DNA from: Angiostrongylus vasorum
Taxonomy: Eukaryota; Nematoda; Chromadorea; Rhabditida; Metastrongylidae
Reading direction: 5' to 3'
Assembly: GCA_018806985.1 (NCBI GenBank)
Contig: JADANN010000366.1
Coordinates: forward strand, 1,116,001 to 1,180,000
DNA: 64,000 bases
A model generated the notes under the pieces. That model did no database searches and was not told the DNA's origin. It worked only from the letters and a program-made list of their open reading frames with translations. Position 1 is the stretch's first letter, and every line of letters starts with the position of its first letter. Shown here in pieces: positions 21,312 to 33,500 of the stretch. Made by a program: the position numbers and the translations under genes.

Positions 21312-22595
21312 TTAGCTTGTTCAGAAATAGATGAGCGTTTCGAAATATTGATTGGTTTGACGTAGTTTTTACCAAAAAATATTTTTTATGCCTTGCAACA
21401 TTATGTATCATTAGAAAGCCAATTTTAGTTTTTTCAACAATTTTTTTTACACTTTGTCGAAATCTGAATTTTTTCACCAATTGGAGCTTTGCAATTTTAG
21501 ATGTCAAGGACGAATTTTCGTCAAATTTTCTTTTATGAGTTCAAACTCGGTCGTAGTGCAGCAGAGACGGGTGAAAACATAATGAAGTTTGGGATGAAGG
21601 TAGTCTTGCTGAATCAACAGTGCGAACATGGTTCCAGAAATTCCGATCTGGTGATTTCGACATCGAAGTTAACTGCGTACGTTCCGCTGAATTTGACGAC
21701 GACGAATTGAAGGCACTAGTGGAAGCAAACATGCAAACAACTGTTCGAGAGCTTGCACAACGGCTTGGTGTAAGCACAGGAAGATTTTCCACTCACTTGA
21801 ATCGCTTAGGAAAGACAAAAAACTCGACAAGTGGGTGCCGTACGAATTAAACGATAATCAAAAAAATCGCCGCTTTGAAGTGTCATCCGCCCTTATTCTG
21901 CGCAACAAAAATGACGCTTTTCTTGGTCGAATTGTGACGCACGACGAGAACTGGATTTTGTACGACAACCGGAGGAATTCAGCTCAATGGTTGGATTGGA
22001 TCAGGCTCCACATCGTTTCCCAAAGCCGAAATTGCACCAAAGAAAATGTTATGGTGACTGTTTGGTGGTCTGCGGCCGGCCTGACTCATCACAACTTTTT
22101 GAATTCGGGCGAAACGATTACGGCAGAGAAGTGTTGCCAACAAACGACGAAATGCACCATAAACTCCTACAACAAAGATCGGCATTAGTCAACAGAAAGG
22201 GATCGATCCTTCTACACGACAACGTCCGTCCTCACGTTGCGGAATCAGCGTTGCAGAAGTTGAACGAGTTGGGCTGCAAAACTTTGCCTCATCCGCCATA
22301 TTCATCAGACCTCTCGCCTGCCGACTGTCACTTCTTCAAGCACCTTGACAACTTTCTGCACGAGAAATGCTTCACCAACCACGATGACACAAAAAAATGA
22401 CTTCAACGAATTCATCGCTTTCAGAAGTCTAAAATTTTATGCAGCTGAAATGGGTAAATTCGTTTTTCATGTTTTCAGCAAAAATGTATAGATTTAAACG
22501 GTTTCCATCCTTATCAACAAAGTTTTGTTTGAAACCAGCTATGATATTTTTAAAAAATTATAGTTAAAACGCTCATTTATTTCTTAACAACTTAT
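21312..22595 (+). mobile_element. mariner DNA transposon (Hsmar1/cecropia type), complete ends, frameshifted transposase
   Basis: About 1284 bp between TA dinucleotides (21310-21311 and 22596-22597), with terminal inverted repeats of about 30 bases (5' TTAGCTTGTTCAGAAATAGA; 3' end, reversed, ATAAGTTGTTAAGAAATAAA, both continuing TGAGCGTTT). The transposase starts at 21501 (MSRTNFRQIFFYEFKLGRSA) and passes through at least four frameshifts. Catalytic residues are visible: HDENWILYDN (Asp codon at 21943), LLHDNVRPH (22218) and DLSPADCHFF (22323). The last two Asp codons are 35 codons apart, the D34D spacing of mariners. WFQKFRSGDF and LNELGCKTLPHPPYS are typical family blocks. The nearest relatives I know are the human Hsmar1 type and the hookworm element bandit. 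The ends look mobile in trans; the enzyme is dead. Confidence 0.92.
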
Positions 22596-22599
22596 TAAA

Positions 22600-23395
22600 A
22601 CTGTTCATCTGAAGCTGCGATTGCTTTTACATCAGGCTATACTATAGTCTGCCGTAGCATACCTTTTACACTCATCAGTGAATAATAAAGGAATTGCTCG
22701 AATACTTTTAACACCCATTTCACGAGTAGTGCTAGTACCACCCTACATTCAGTTTCTAGCCTCGCGACCGTTCCTCGTGGTGTTGGTTTGCTTCGAGCAT
22801 GGTGAAGCATGCGAGAGTCATTCCCTTATTAAGGAAACATTTGCGGAAGCGAGCGTGATTTATTTTAGTCATAAACACATCTAATCATCTTTTAAGTTGT
22901 CGTTCATTTCGTTGTAAGCGAGACAGAATAACTGCCAAAGGCACTAAATGCCAAATCCAGCCAGAATTTCTGAGTTTCGTTTACTTTCTAAAAGAAATAG
23001 TTCACGCATGTTGTTCGTAGCGCACGATTTTTTTTGACAGAACTGAAGAATCAAACTATCCCTCATATGTAAAGTAGTGCGCCAGAAACATCTTAGGCTA
23101 AAGAGTTGTGATCGGGGTTTTGCTGCCTTTTTACGGTTTTTAATTTGAAATACTCGCCTTCACATCTACTGTGCTGTTTCCTATACTTCTTGCATGCGCC
23201 TCTTTTTCTCGCATACATCGTCCAAGGACGTCTTTTCGCATATGACTTCTGTTGCTTTTTTAAAGATTGTCGTCTTCCTTATCAATCCAGTTGGACGCTA
23301 GTCGATTCTGTCTGAAGTACTGCGGTAGCCGCGCTAGAGTGTTTATAAGTGGGTAGTGTACATTACATCGTTTCCTGGCAAACCTTGAACCATTT
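22600..23395. other. unassigned stretch
   Basis: No gene or repeat recognised. A 68-codon frame at 22678-22884 lacks exon borders. Confidence 0.4.
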
Positions 23396-23399
23396 TCAC

Positions 23400-23812
23400 C
23401 CCGAATATGTGACAGGCTTGACGAGGCTGGTGCCTGGTTGAACCAGTACTGTGCACGTGATGGGCAACATTACTACAACAGCGCTATCCTACTCCTGTGC
23501 TTCCTTATGAAGCATCAAATTCCGTTATGCGGAAGTTTAAATGGGTGACTTCAACTTGCCGTGGTCGGCTAAGTGGAAGATCTCGTCTAAAAAGAGACCT
23601 CGGGGTCTCATCGGTTCTCCATACCTTAGTCCTTGGAAGCATAGACGATGTAATAGCGAGATAATATCATCAAATACTTTTCCTATGGAGCAATTCTACC
23701 GGCGCAACAAGATTCCAAACTTGCTCAAAAGATCCATCGAGAAACACATGATGTCGTTCAGCGCCCACGAGCAAGAAGAACTCACTCGATATCTCTGGTT
23801 TGGATCACTTAA
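23400..23812 (+). CDS. possible exon or relic, unrecognised
   Basis: Two adjacent protein-like runs occur in different plus-strand frames: RLDEAGAWLNQYCARDGQHY (about 23410-23540) and, from 23541, a basic stretch including NLLKRSIEKHMMSFSAHEQE and ELTRYLWFGSLK. The change of frame without an evident intron suggests a decayed gene or mobile-element fragment. The MGDFN at 23541 recalls the RTE endonuclease motif but nothing else around it does. The end meets the opposite-strand exon at 23817. Confidence 0.25.
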
Positions 23813-23816
23813 AAGT

Positions 23817-24094
23817 TACTTAATGGTGTCGGTCTTTACTACGACCTCATCCACACTCATTAATTCGTTGCCATCCTGCCTGCGAGCTCTAATATGAAAC
23901 GCTTCAAATAAGCTAACCTCAACTGCTTGCTCCAGTTCTATCCTAGGGGTGTTTAAAATACTTTTACGAAGTTTCTGTGAGCGTTTTTTCTGGGGACTCT
24001 TTCGACTCACTCCATGAGTTGCGTTGGGCGTTAATGCGTTTCCCGTAGCGTCACAATCAGCGACGTCGCTTTCATAGTTGGCCCAAGCCCCCTG
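23817..24094 (-). CDS. exon of an unrecognised basic protein
   Basis: Open on the minus strand from a good acceptor (TTTGTTCACAGCAG, just above 24094) to a possible donor AA|GTAACT at 23817, or to an in-frame TAA directly there. It encodes about 92 residues, with GAWANYESDVADCDATG at the start, a Lys/Arg-rich patch (SRKSPQKKRSQKLRK), then IELEQAVEVSLFEAFHI and a closing MSVDEVVVKTDTIK. Codon use and composition look coding. No domain recognised and no neighbouring exons identified. Confidence 0.45.
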
Positions 24095-24208
24095 CTGTGA
24101 ACAAATATTAGGGGTAGAATTAAATTAACTAGTTGAGATGAAAATTATCAGTGTTTATGGGATTTTCTCGACGAGAAATAAAAAAAAATTTTTTGTTCTA
24201 ATTATGCA

Positions 24209-24372
24209 CTAGTCTAGAATTACGGAGACGATGAAATCGTCCGATGTAGTTTCTGTTTCGGCTTGGCTTTCGAAGCATTTCCAGTAGAGCAAGCTGTCGA
24301 CATGTTTGAAAAAGTTACAGTCGGCAGGCAAGACGTCAGGCAAGTATGGTGAATCAGACAAAACATACCTTA
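24209..24372 (-). mobile_element. mariner transposase 3' relic
   Basis: Minus-strand translation gives DSPYLPDVLPADCNFFKHVD then SLLYWKCFESQAE, the C-terminal catalytic end of a mariner transposase (compare PYSSDLSPADCHFFKHLDNF in the full copy at 22.3 kb). The rest of the element is gone. Confidence 0.7.
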
Positions 24373-24489
24373 GATCACTTACGTATTCAATCACCTCCTC
24401 AAGTGTTGACATATAAATATTATCTCCCTTTTCACAATTTGACAAGAAAAGAAAAATTTTTCTTTCAGAGGAGAAGCGTAAACCAATAA

Positions 24490-24772
24490 GGATAAAAAAA
24501 ATAAAGCTCTCGGCGTTGATCAATCCCTGAGGTATGCGCCATGGATTCGACTTCATTAAGCATCGTTTGTAGGTGATTGAATGCATATCTGGCCTTTACA
24601 ATGACTCGCAGTGGCCTACGGATGTATCGAGCCAGTGCTGCTATCCTCCCAGACAAGTCTGGTACCATTTACCGACCCCGGAGAGATGAAAGGCTTGGTG
24701 GGCCATGGGCGCGAGGATCGACTCCACATGCGTATCGCAGTAGTGCCTCCAACCAGCGTAAACTGTTGTATT
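24490..24772 (-). mobile_element. SINE-A
   Basis: Minus-strand copy starting on the plus strand with the reversed end (ATAAAGCTCTCGGCGTTGAT) and closing with the reversed B-box region (GAGGATCGACTCCACATGCG) and GTGCCTCCAACCA. Confidence 0.87.
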
Positions 24773-24779
24773 GTCAACA

Positions 24780-25195
24780 ATAACCACTTCTTTCTTTTTC
24801 ATTCAACTCATGTAACATCCAGTTAACTCCGTCTTTCCTTTTCACTCCGATTGAGAAGTTTCTATATTTATTTCTTATTTGCATAACCTTAGTTTCCACA
24901 TTTTTTCAGGATCTTAACATTTCTTTCATTCGGTGTGATGCCCTATATACGTCAACAACGAAGGTATTCGGAGTTCGGCTACCAAGTGAATAGTTGGTGA
25001 TTTCTATGAACTTCAATGGATGCTAGATGATAGTGGTCTTCTCTCTAGAGCCAGTATACGTATGATTATGCTTTACTAATTCTTGACCACACGTACTCGT
25101 TAGGGTAAGAAGTTTTAAACTATTACCTTATTAAAGACTCGGCAACTTTTCATTCCATTGGAAGAGGCTCACCTAACGTCCTCAGAAGTGTCTTT
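24780..25195. other. unassigned stretch
   Basis: No gene or repeat recognised. Confidence 0.4.
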
Positions 25196-25199
25196 AATC

Positions 25200-25256
25200 A
25201 ACGTTGATTAGAGTTGATCTCTTCATCCTCACGGCTCTCATCGACATCAGCTAATT
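25200..25256 (-). CDS. possible terminal exon
   Basis: Minus strand: acceptor TTTTTGAAATTAG, then an acidic closing peptide ADVDESREDEEINSNQR and TGA near 25202. The frame is open further upstream to about 25410 (KINGVGRNMTYLSNFWFLKL). No partner exon found. Confidence 0.25.
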
Positions 25257-25429
25257 TCAAAAACCAAAAATTGCTCAGATATGTCATATTCCTTCCAACT
25301 CCATTGATTTTAGCCCTAAATAACTTAGCATATAAATCAAAGTACAAGTAAGAGAATAATGAGCGAAATATGCCTTTGAAATGGAAAAAGATACAAATCA
25401 TTCTTTTCAAACGAGGCCACGATTTTTAG

Positions 25430-26815
25430 GTGGAAAGGACAGAGATTATTAAGTAAAGAATTTCACATTAATACCTCCCACAAGAACTAGAAGCACGCAG
25501 CACGGATATCTTAGCATTGAATTTTGAGTAAGGAGTTCGGTATTAAACAGTGTTCATAAAGAAGACCGAAAATCCCTAGGCACTAGTCGAACCTACACGG
25601 TAAACGCTAAAGCAAAGACCATCGTGTAATACGGATGCGAGGAAAGGAATCCAAGCAAACAGTGTATTTAAAGACGACCCATGCTAAAAAAAAACAAGAA
25701 ATAAAATACCATGACATATAAACATGCGTGTGGTTTTTTTCATTATTTTAAGAAGTAGTGTTTCAAAATATGGAACTATTCCGGTCCCCGAGTGAAGACA
25801 ACCTACACACACTGGTCAACTGTGGTGCACACAACAAAGAGGAAGTATGGAAACAAGTGGGCTTTTGTTCAAATCACTGGATAGTCAGCAATACGACAGG
25901 TGATACAGGTGGGATTCATAAACAGAATCACCTGGCGAGAATTAAAATAATCAACTTTAAAGTTAGTTCGATGGCTTCGATCTCTGCTCTTCCCGTCTAC
26001 ACCAGCGATTCCACTCAATAACAAACGCCGACTTTGTTTCATAGTTAGACTACGGTCGAGATTACCCGACACGAATAACAGTATTGTTACCACTTTACCA
26101 TTAATGCCACTACTATATAGTATAGTATGATATGGAACGGTACGTAATAGACCGCAAATAAACCACCATTCTGCAGTGTTGGAGAGGCTGACCCATAGGT
26201 AAACAAAGAATAAAAAGCTGAAACTGATAACCAAACGAAAGTAGCCCGTGCAGTGCACGTCAAAGTGATGGTAGCGTACAAAATGAGGATTTTACATGAA
26301 GGCCTTTTAAAAGAAAAGGTGAAGCAAATAAAAGGGCATCCCGTGCAGTAATGATGTGTGTCATATTGGTCATATTCATATTGATTCATATTATATTGAC
26401 GTTAGTCATATTGATTGTTTATGTTGGTAAATTCACTAGTCATCTTGAACACATAACTGTTTGAAAGAACAAATAGAAAACAATGAACGCAAAATCATGT
26501 GGAAGGGATAAGGATTAAGGATATAAGGGTTCAAGTTTGTCACTTCTTTAAACAACGGTTTGTTCGATGTATGCGGAGCTTGAGAAGCTCTGTTACAGAA
26601 CAGATGATGTAACGATTTTCTGGAAAAAGCGGTTGGATATCAGTGAATTTCCGCCATGCCACGACTCTTATTAAAGACCCTTATAGCCATTTACCGACAA
26701 TCCATTTCATGGAGTAAATCTGCTATACTTACAAATTTATTGGATAATTCCTGTCGATGTAGATTCAGCAGAGACAGCCTCCTTTTAAGAAGATACACTC
26801 AACCAATTGCAATTG
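25430..26815. other. unassigned stretch
   Basis: Open frames at 25758-26021 (plus) and 25869-26389 (minus) overlap without convincing splice sites. A run of CATATTGATTCATATT-like repeats lies near 26370-26420. Nothing else recognised. Confidence 0.35.
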
Positions 26816-26817
26816 AT

Positions 26818-27023
26818 TAAATGGCAACGAATATAACTCTGCTTGCAAACACGAGTCCCTTTTTGTTCGCTGACTTAAGTCTTAGTCCGATTGTGGTGAA
26901 TCGTAAGTTGGGCCCTAAGTGCTGCTTCTGGGCACGTCCAAATATGATGCGGTGATTAGACAGGCTTTCATCGTTGTTTGCTTGCACTTTTTCTTCGGCG
27001 CTCCTCTTAAAGGCAGCTCGAAC
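26818..27023 (-). CDS. possible exon, unrecognised
   Basis: Minus strand: acceptor AGTTCGCCTGCAG followed by FKRSAEEKVQANNDESLSNH, RIIFGRAQKQHLGPNLRF and a stop TAA at about 26818. The composition is protein-like, but no domain or partner exon was found. Confidence 0.3.
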
Positions 27024-27103
27024 TGCAGGCGAACTCTTCTTTAAGAAAAAAAAGGTTCGAAGTTCAAAAAAAATAGTAACGCTTACTTTTGAACTTTTCA
27101 GCA

Positions 27104-27165
27104 TTACCAGTGGAAACGACATGAACGAAAAAATTGGCGATGAAAACGAGCAGCAAATTTTTTAG
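27104..27165 (+). CDS. possible terminal exon
   Basis: Plus strand: a classic nematode acceptor (TTTTGAACTTTTCAG) followed by ITSGNDMNEKIGDENEQQIF and TAG at 27165. It lies 350 bases upstream of the galactosyltransferase start and could end an upstream gene, but no other exon was identified. Confidence 0.3.
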
Positions 27166-27514
27166 GGAAAAAACGCATGCAGTTGAAAGCATCGCTAGCA
27201 ATAAAAGCGGTAGTAGCACTTGCACCGTGCGCACCAAGCAGTTCTACTTGACAGGCTGTGGTAGTGACTTTCTTCCCCAGCCAGCTTGAACCTTATCGCG
27301 AAATGGAATGTGCGCCTGCGCGTGTGAATCAGATTCCATTCAAACTCTATATACTAAGTTCCACAGCGCTTTCATAGATTAAAGCTTACTTTTTTTCATG
27401 TTTCACTAAACAATTCGTTCACCATCATCGCCGCCCACGATTTTCGCGCGCCACGTTGGTTATCGGAACCCCGCTCCAGCCGTTGTGTGGCTTCGCTGCT
27501 CTTCAATAGTATTT

Positions 27515-30500
27515 ATGAAAACTTTCCATAAGATGAGATTAATTGTCATTGTCATTGCTGCTGCTACTATTGTGATATTATACTACACTCGTGTAAGTTC
27601 TCACACATGTTACATGTTCTAGAACAAGTTTTCGACTTACTATAAGTCCAAGCTTTATAATAGATCTGATTAATATGCTAACACCAGGTTTTTATGGTCT
27701 AGAAAAAGGCTAGCAATCGAGTCAGTGGGCACGTTGAAAAAAAGCGAGATGTTAAAAACATTTCAAGAGGAATCCTAACTATAACTGTTTATCATTAGAT
27801 TGCTTCAATAATCGTGGTTTTTCGTGGATTAGAGCACGATCTTCCAAAATTTTTTTGGCTTTTAGCGCCAATGTCAAGAGCTTCTAAGAAGCCATAATAT
27901 TAAAGTCAAACGACCAATAAGGTTACTTGTTTCTATTAGCATTCTCCATCAAACACAGATGAAATCATTGTTACATGCAAAATTAGTCAATAACGCATGT
28001 TAATGCAATCCATGTGTCTGCAAAATCAATACACATCTTTTGTATTGCAGTTTGTTATAAGCCGTACCATTCCGAGACTAGCAAAGTGTAACAGTTGCAT
28101 AGAAACAATAATTCTTGTCTCCTTTTTTGTTTTCGTCCTTATTATTAGATGCTTAGTTGCTGGAGGATCCCACGAAGCTCTCAAATCAAGTAGAAATCAG
28201 GAATAATGGAGAGCGAAGTTGGCTCATAAGAACGCTTTCACGAGCCAAGCTGGGTCAGAAACAAGGAGGTTGGTTTTAGAGACTAAGTGCATAAAATACT
28301 AAAGCAATGTGAGAGATTAACATTAATTAACATCTCTGCCTAATATGTGTGATGCAATGGTTGGAGGCGCCACTGCGATACACGCGTGGAAGCGATCCCC
28401 ACGCCCATAGTCCACCAATCCCTCCATCCCTCCGGGTTCGGCAATTTGGTACCAGACTTGTCTAGGAGGATAGCAGCACTGGCTCGATACATCGCTAGGC
28501 CACTGCGAGTCATTGTGAAGGCCAGATATGCATTCAATAACCTCCAACGGTACTTAATGAGGTCAAATGCATGGCATACCCTTCAAGGATTGATCAACAC
28601 CGAGAGCTTTTTCCTTTATTTAGAGCTTTTTTATACAGCATTTTATGGCTTAAAAAATTCAGACCCTAAAAATACTTTATTTGAATAGCTTCACACGAAG
28701 GAGCATCAGTATGAGATGGCCGTAAGAAAGCAAGCGGAATGATCTGTTAAGAAAACGTTAATGAATCCCAGTAGCCTTCACAACCACTTCGTTTTTTGTT
28801 GAAGTAATGAAGTCGAATGCATGGTGCATCTCTCAGGGATTGACCAACCCCGAGAGCTTTTTTAGAGCTTAATATGTGTTTTAAAGAAGTGGAGAAAGTT
28901 TCAAAAAACACAAAAATCAGTTTCGAAAGATAATGAATGACCACTATTTGGCGCTTTCAAACAGTTTGCATAGCGATGGCCCGTATGCTTATGAATTACA
29001 ATATCCAATAAACTGAATGTGTGATAATTTCATTCATGTATTCACGTATTGTGTACGCTGTATTATTTCATATGTCAGTAAAAGAACCAACGATAAACGG
29101 TTCAGCGTTGCTCATTCCATTAAGAAGGCATCATGCATGTGTCACTACTATGCATCGTAGAGGTGACAGAATGCATGTTTGGGCCATATACTGCCTATGA
29201 GAAGCTACAGATGTCTCCATGCCGCCGTTTAGTTTCTTGGCTCCAGAGCACCGGATCGAAGCAACGACGAGCATGCCAGCTCTCACAATTACGGAGAGCC
29301 CCGACTCAACCAATCGGTATACCTGAAAGTTGTCCTCTACCAGGAATCAATAGGCTGAGGATGATCACATGATAGAAAAAATCTCACTAAACACATGTCC
29401 ACTTTTTGTTCAACTAAAATTACTTCCAATATCTGGGCATTTGAAAGCGCAAACGTCAAGCGATATTAAAAATTGAGGTAAATTTGTTCAACTTAGAGGT
29501 CCCTATTAAAGAAGAGTCATACTCGTGATTGACTTGTAATATCATTCACGTTTCAGAAGAAGAATCGTTCTCTACCGCCACAAAAACGAGCCAACATGAG
29601 TACTGCATGATAAATGCCAGTGAATTTCATGGCAGGATTAGCATCAACATGAATCCAGTTGACATGAAGGAAATGGAGAAGAAGTTCCAATACTTGAAAC
29701 CTGGTGGACATTACATACCTCAAGATTGCAAAGCTAGAAGTCGAGTAAGTAACTCTATAAACTTTGATGAGTTAAATTTCAAAAGCATAGGCATGAAGCA
29801 CCCTGTGTAAACCAGCTTTATGGATAACAAAATTGTTTATACTACATTTACCTTCCCATCAAATCTTTAATTCCGGGCTGAACAGTGAGTGATGAGAAAA
29901 AGATTGCGCTGCGTAAATTTTCTCCATAGATTTCAGTGAGATAACATCTTGAATTTTGTTGTTGAATTGAGATCACTTCTGAACAGTTCTGAAGTCTCAT
30001 CACTTCATTTTTTATAGATCGCTGTAGTTGTTCCATATCGTGACAGAGAAGCACATTTGAAAATTCTTCTCAATCATATGCACTCTTTCTTGACAAAGCA
30101 GAAGTTGGATTACTCAATCAACGTCGTCGAGCCGGTCGATCAAACGATGAATCGAGCTAAGGTTATTGCCACCAGCGTTATTTATTTGTCAGTTTTCCAA
30201 TTTAGTTTGTTACCTAGACTGGCTTTTCAGCCCATACATAGTCCGCCCTGCTTTTGTTTCGGGTAAAAAAAACAATAGGTGAAGGCTACATGGCTCGTCA
30301 GTAATATGATTATAACCACAACATCACTGAAATTCTACTGGAGAGTGGAACTATAGTACTGTAAATTTCAATATGGTTCTCCAGAACCAACGAACCATTG
30401 TTTTATTTTTTATTAGATCGAAATAGCCTTTTTAACCTTAAATTCACCATACAGTTAATATGCAGCTACTCAACGTCGGCTTCGTAGAGGCACTGAAGCT

Positions 30501-33500
30501 CTATGATTGGCAATGCTTCTTATTCCATGACGTTGACGTTCTACCTGAAGACGATCGCAATCTGCACTATTGTCCATCTAAAAACCCTCGACATATGGCC
30601 GTTGCAATGAATAAATTCAATTACAAGTTGGTTGACATAGCGTATTTATTCACAACGTCAGCTACCATTCTTTTTCCGCACGTAGTGCTCATTTTTTTTC
30701 GTCTCATGTGCTTCTATATTTGTATTTCGGTGAATTGACCACCTAGCTACGATCCTCATTCAAAGCACAACTTACGTTGTTATTGACACTGCAGCCGAAC
30801 TTTACCGAATTGCAGACTCCTTTATAAGGAAATGTTTGGGACAAGCAGCGCCCTAACTGCGAATCAGTTTCGAAAAACCAATGGATTTTCGAACCGCTAT
30901 TGGGGATGGGGCGGCGAAGACGACGACATGTATAAAAGGTAACATCTGACCGTTGTAATGTAAACATTTATTAACACCACCCAGTAGTAAGCGTTTTTCT
31001 AAAAATCACTGGGCAATCATTATGTGAATATCTGCTACTATACGCTTTTAGCCGTGGTTATTCCAGGAGAGAGTCAAGTCACAGTATGCTAACGAGTAGA
31101 GTGTGGTTAGCTACTTAACAAAATCGGACAAAAGTAGATGTACTTCGCGTAGTAGATATTTTCTTTAAGGTTTGCTTTATTCTTCATTACGAAAAGACAC
31201 CAGTAGTGTGGACTGCTCTCAGCGCTGGGCATGGTAACAAATCGGTGCATCGTAGACATAGAATAACGAGGGGGGCAGAAGCTCAGGCTTCAAATCATAG
31301 ATTGTGGTCAGGATACCAGGATCACTTCAGTGATCGAATGCGGAAATTTTGATACCATGTTAAGTCGCCTCATCCGAACATGTTTAACTTATTTGATTTC
31401 GATCAATAAAGTGTTCTCTTCCGATTGCTTTATCAGCAGCTCCGACGACTTCCCACTTATCAGATCGATTTTTTATTTCTCAAAACGTTCGAGAAGAATT
31501 CGAAGAGTAACTGGACCTCAGGTGACCGTGGCATGGATTTCTGTAGAATGTGAACAACAATTTTCAGACAGTACATTTTATCCTTCTCTTTTCTTAAAGA
31601 TTTTTGTAGGCCTTCTTAAAAATGTCATAGAATTGCAGATGAAAAGGTTTTAGCGATAAATGCATGATTTCTTCCAAATTCATACTTTTGAGATAGTTTG
31701 ATCTGAAACTTTGGCAACAATCGCCTGATACCAGAATTGGTAAAGAAGCGGAGCGACTACCGTTCTCATCGCTGTTACTTAAGGGTGTCTCCTTCATCTC
31801 TTTGATTTTCAGTGGCTGTCAAAGACCAACAAAGACAGAATAAGGTAAATTTGATCATGGTGCAACAAATCCGTTATGCATGCAGTTCATCTGTTTCTTC
31901 ATAAAAGACTGCAAATGCACTATTATTCCCAACAAATTTATAACACCTCGTGTTAAAATACAAACTGGTACTTCATTGTGCCGCATTGTTTGCATCGAAG
32001 AAGTCATGCGGCTCTTTGATTGGGACAGTTTTGGCTAATGGAATGTCGGTTGTCTCCACATAAGATGAAACCGTTTTCCCTCGTGAACTGACGTGCGAAC
32101 TGTGTAATTCCCATCTGGACAGCAGCGACTGGAGTGCAAGCTTGTGATGATTCTTTCCATTTTTTGTTGTACAGCATTGTCCATAGTGTCCTTTTCTTCA
32201 TTTGTCTCCCCCTATAATGCCCAGCATAAAGCTTAATTCTTGTCATAGAAAAGTTTATTACGCAGATTGTAGAGTACGACCGAATTTAAGTGCAAGAAGA
32301 TGATCCGACCTTTGAATAACAAAGATTCTTCTTCTAAGTCGCAATAGGTGCCTATTCTTTAGGAATTACATACTCTAAAACTTTTGTTTTTATGGTCATT
32401 TTCATGCTGATCGGATACGTCTTGATTACACTTTAGAATATCCACCAAAACCTGGAGAAGTATTTTACCAAAACAGTGCTATGATAATTTATCTTAGAGC
32501 CTGGTTTATTAGGACCTGCAGAGTGCTTAGGTCTGAGAAGAATTTGGAAGGGATTCTGTAACTTTCTATATTACCAATAGATTGAGCTTACCTCTTAGGG
32601 CTGGTAGAACAACATAGTTTCAGGGGATAACTTGACCTCTGAGAAAGTAACTAGTGTCGCAACTACCCAAATTTCACATTCTGATGCGTCAGTACAATGA
32701 GCTTTAAGAGCAGTTTATTTTATTAGCGTACTCAATTTATGATCTTCTCTGGAGCATCTAAAGTCCTATAGGAATTCAAATTGCAAGTAGCGCAGTGTGC
32801 AATGTTACTACCACTACCTACTTGTAAATCAACGCTCTTTATATCACTGCCTCTTCTCTGTGTTGTAACAGCTGGTAGTAGAGAAGTTTCTTTCAAAATA
32901 AAAAGCAAAATTTCGATAGCGCTAAGATCTTTAGGTGCTCACCTAGTCACCATCTTATTCCTGGCATTGGCGAGCGATTTACATTGCATTTGTTAGCCCG
33001 CACAGGAAGAATCACAATGGCGTACGCTGTTTCTTGTTAATTTAAATGAGGAATTAGTAGAATTTAAGAGTCCTTAAGCAAAACTTCTTTTTCACCAGGC
33101 TTCGGCAATGACCGCAGTAATGACCCCAAGGAAACGTTGAGGTTAACGACACTTCTCTATAGTTCAACTTCCAAAAATCCAAAGTATTCTAGAAGACCAA
33201 AAGTGTAAGTTTGAATATGTGCAAACGATGGTGGTTCAGAATCAGCATTGATTATCAACAGTTCTTGGGAAGCATTGCTAACGTGGAATTATCCACAGGC
33301 GTTCGTAAATTTAACCCGAACTGTTGCTATTGAACTATAAATCATGGTTTGCTCGAGTAATGCGTTATGGTTACAGCACTTTATTTTTTCTTCCTCAATC
33401 CAGCAGTTTCATTCTTAAAACGAGATCCACTTCGTAATGTTATCTTCACTGATGTGATTCATAGCGAATGGTTAATGGGTTTCACATAAGTCTACGCTTT

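Noticed and set aside
23541..23560. MGDFN as an RTE endonuclease motif
   Set aside because: Nothing before or after it resembles an endonuclease, unlike the two true GDFN sites at 15.6 and 41.1 kb.
31330..31653. Missing middle exon of the galactosyltransferase
   Set aside because: It has an acceptor and donor, but the peptide shows none of the expected residues (no ARY...MIRH-like pattern) and its end phase does not fit the last exon.
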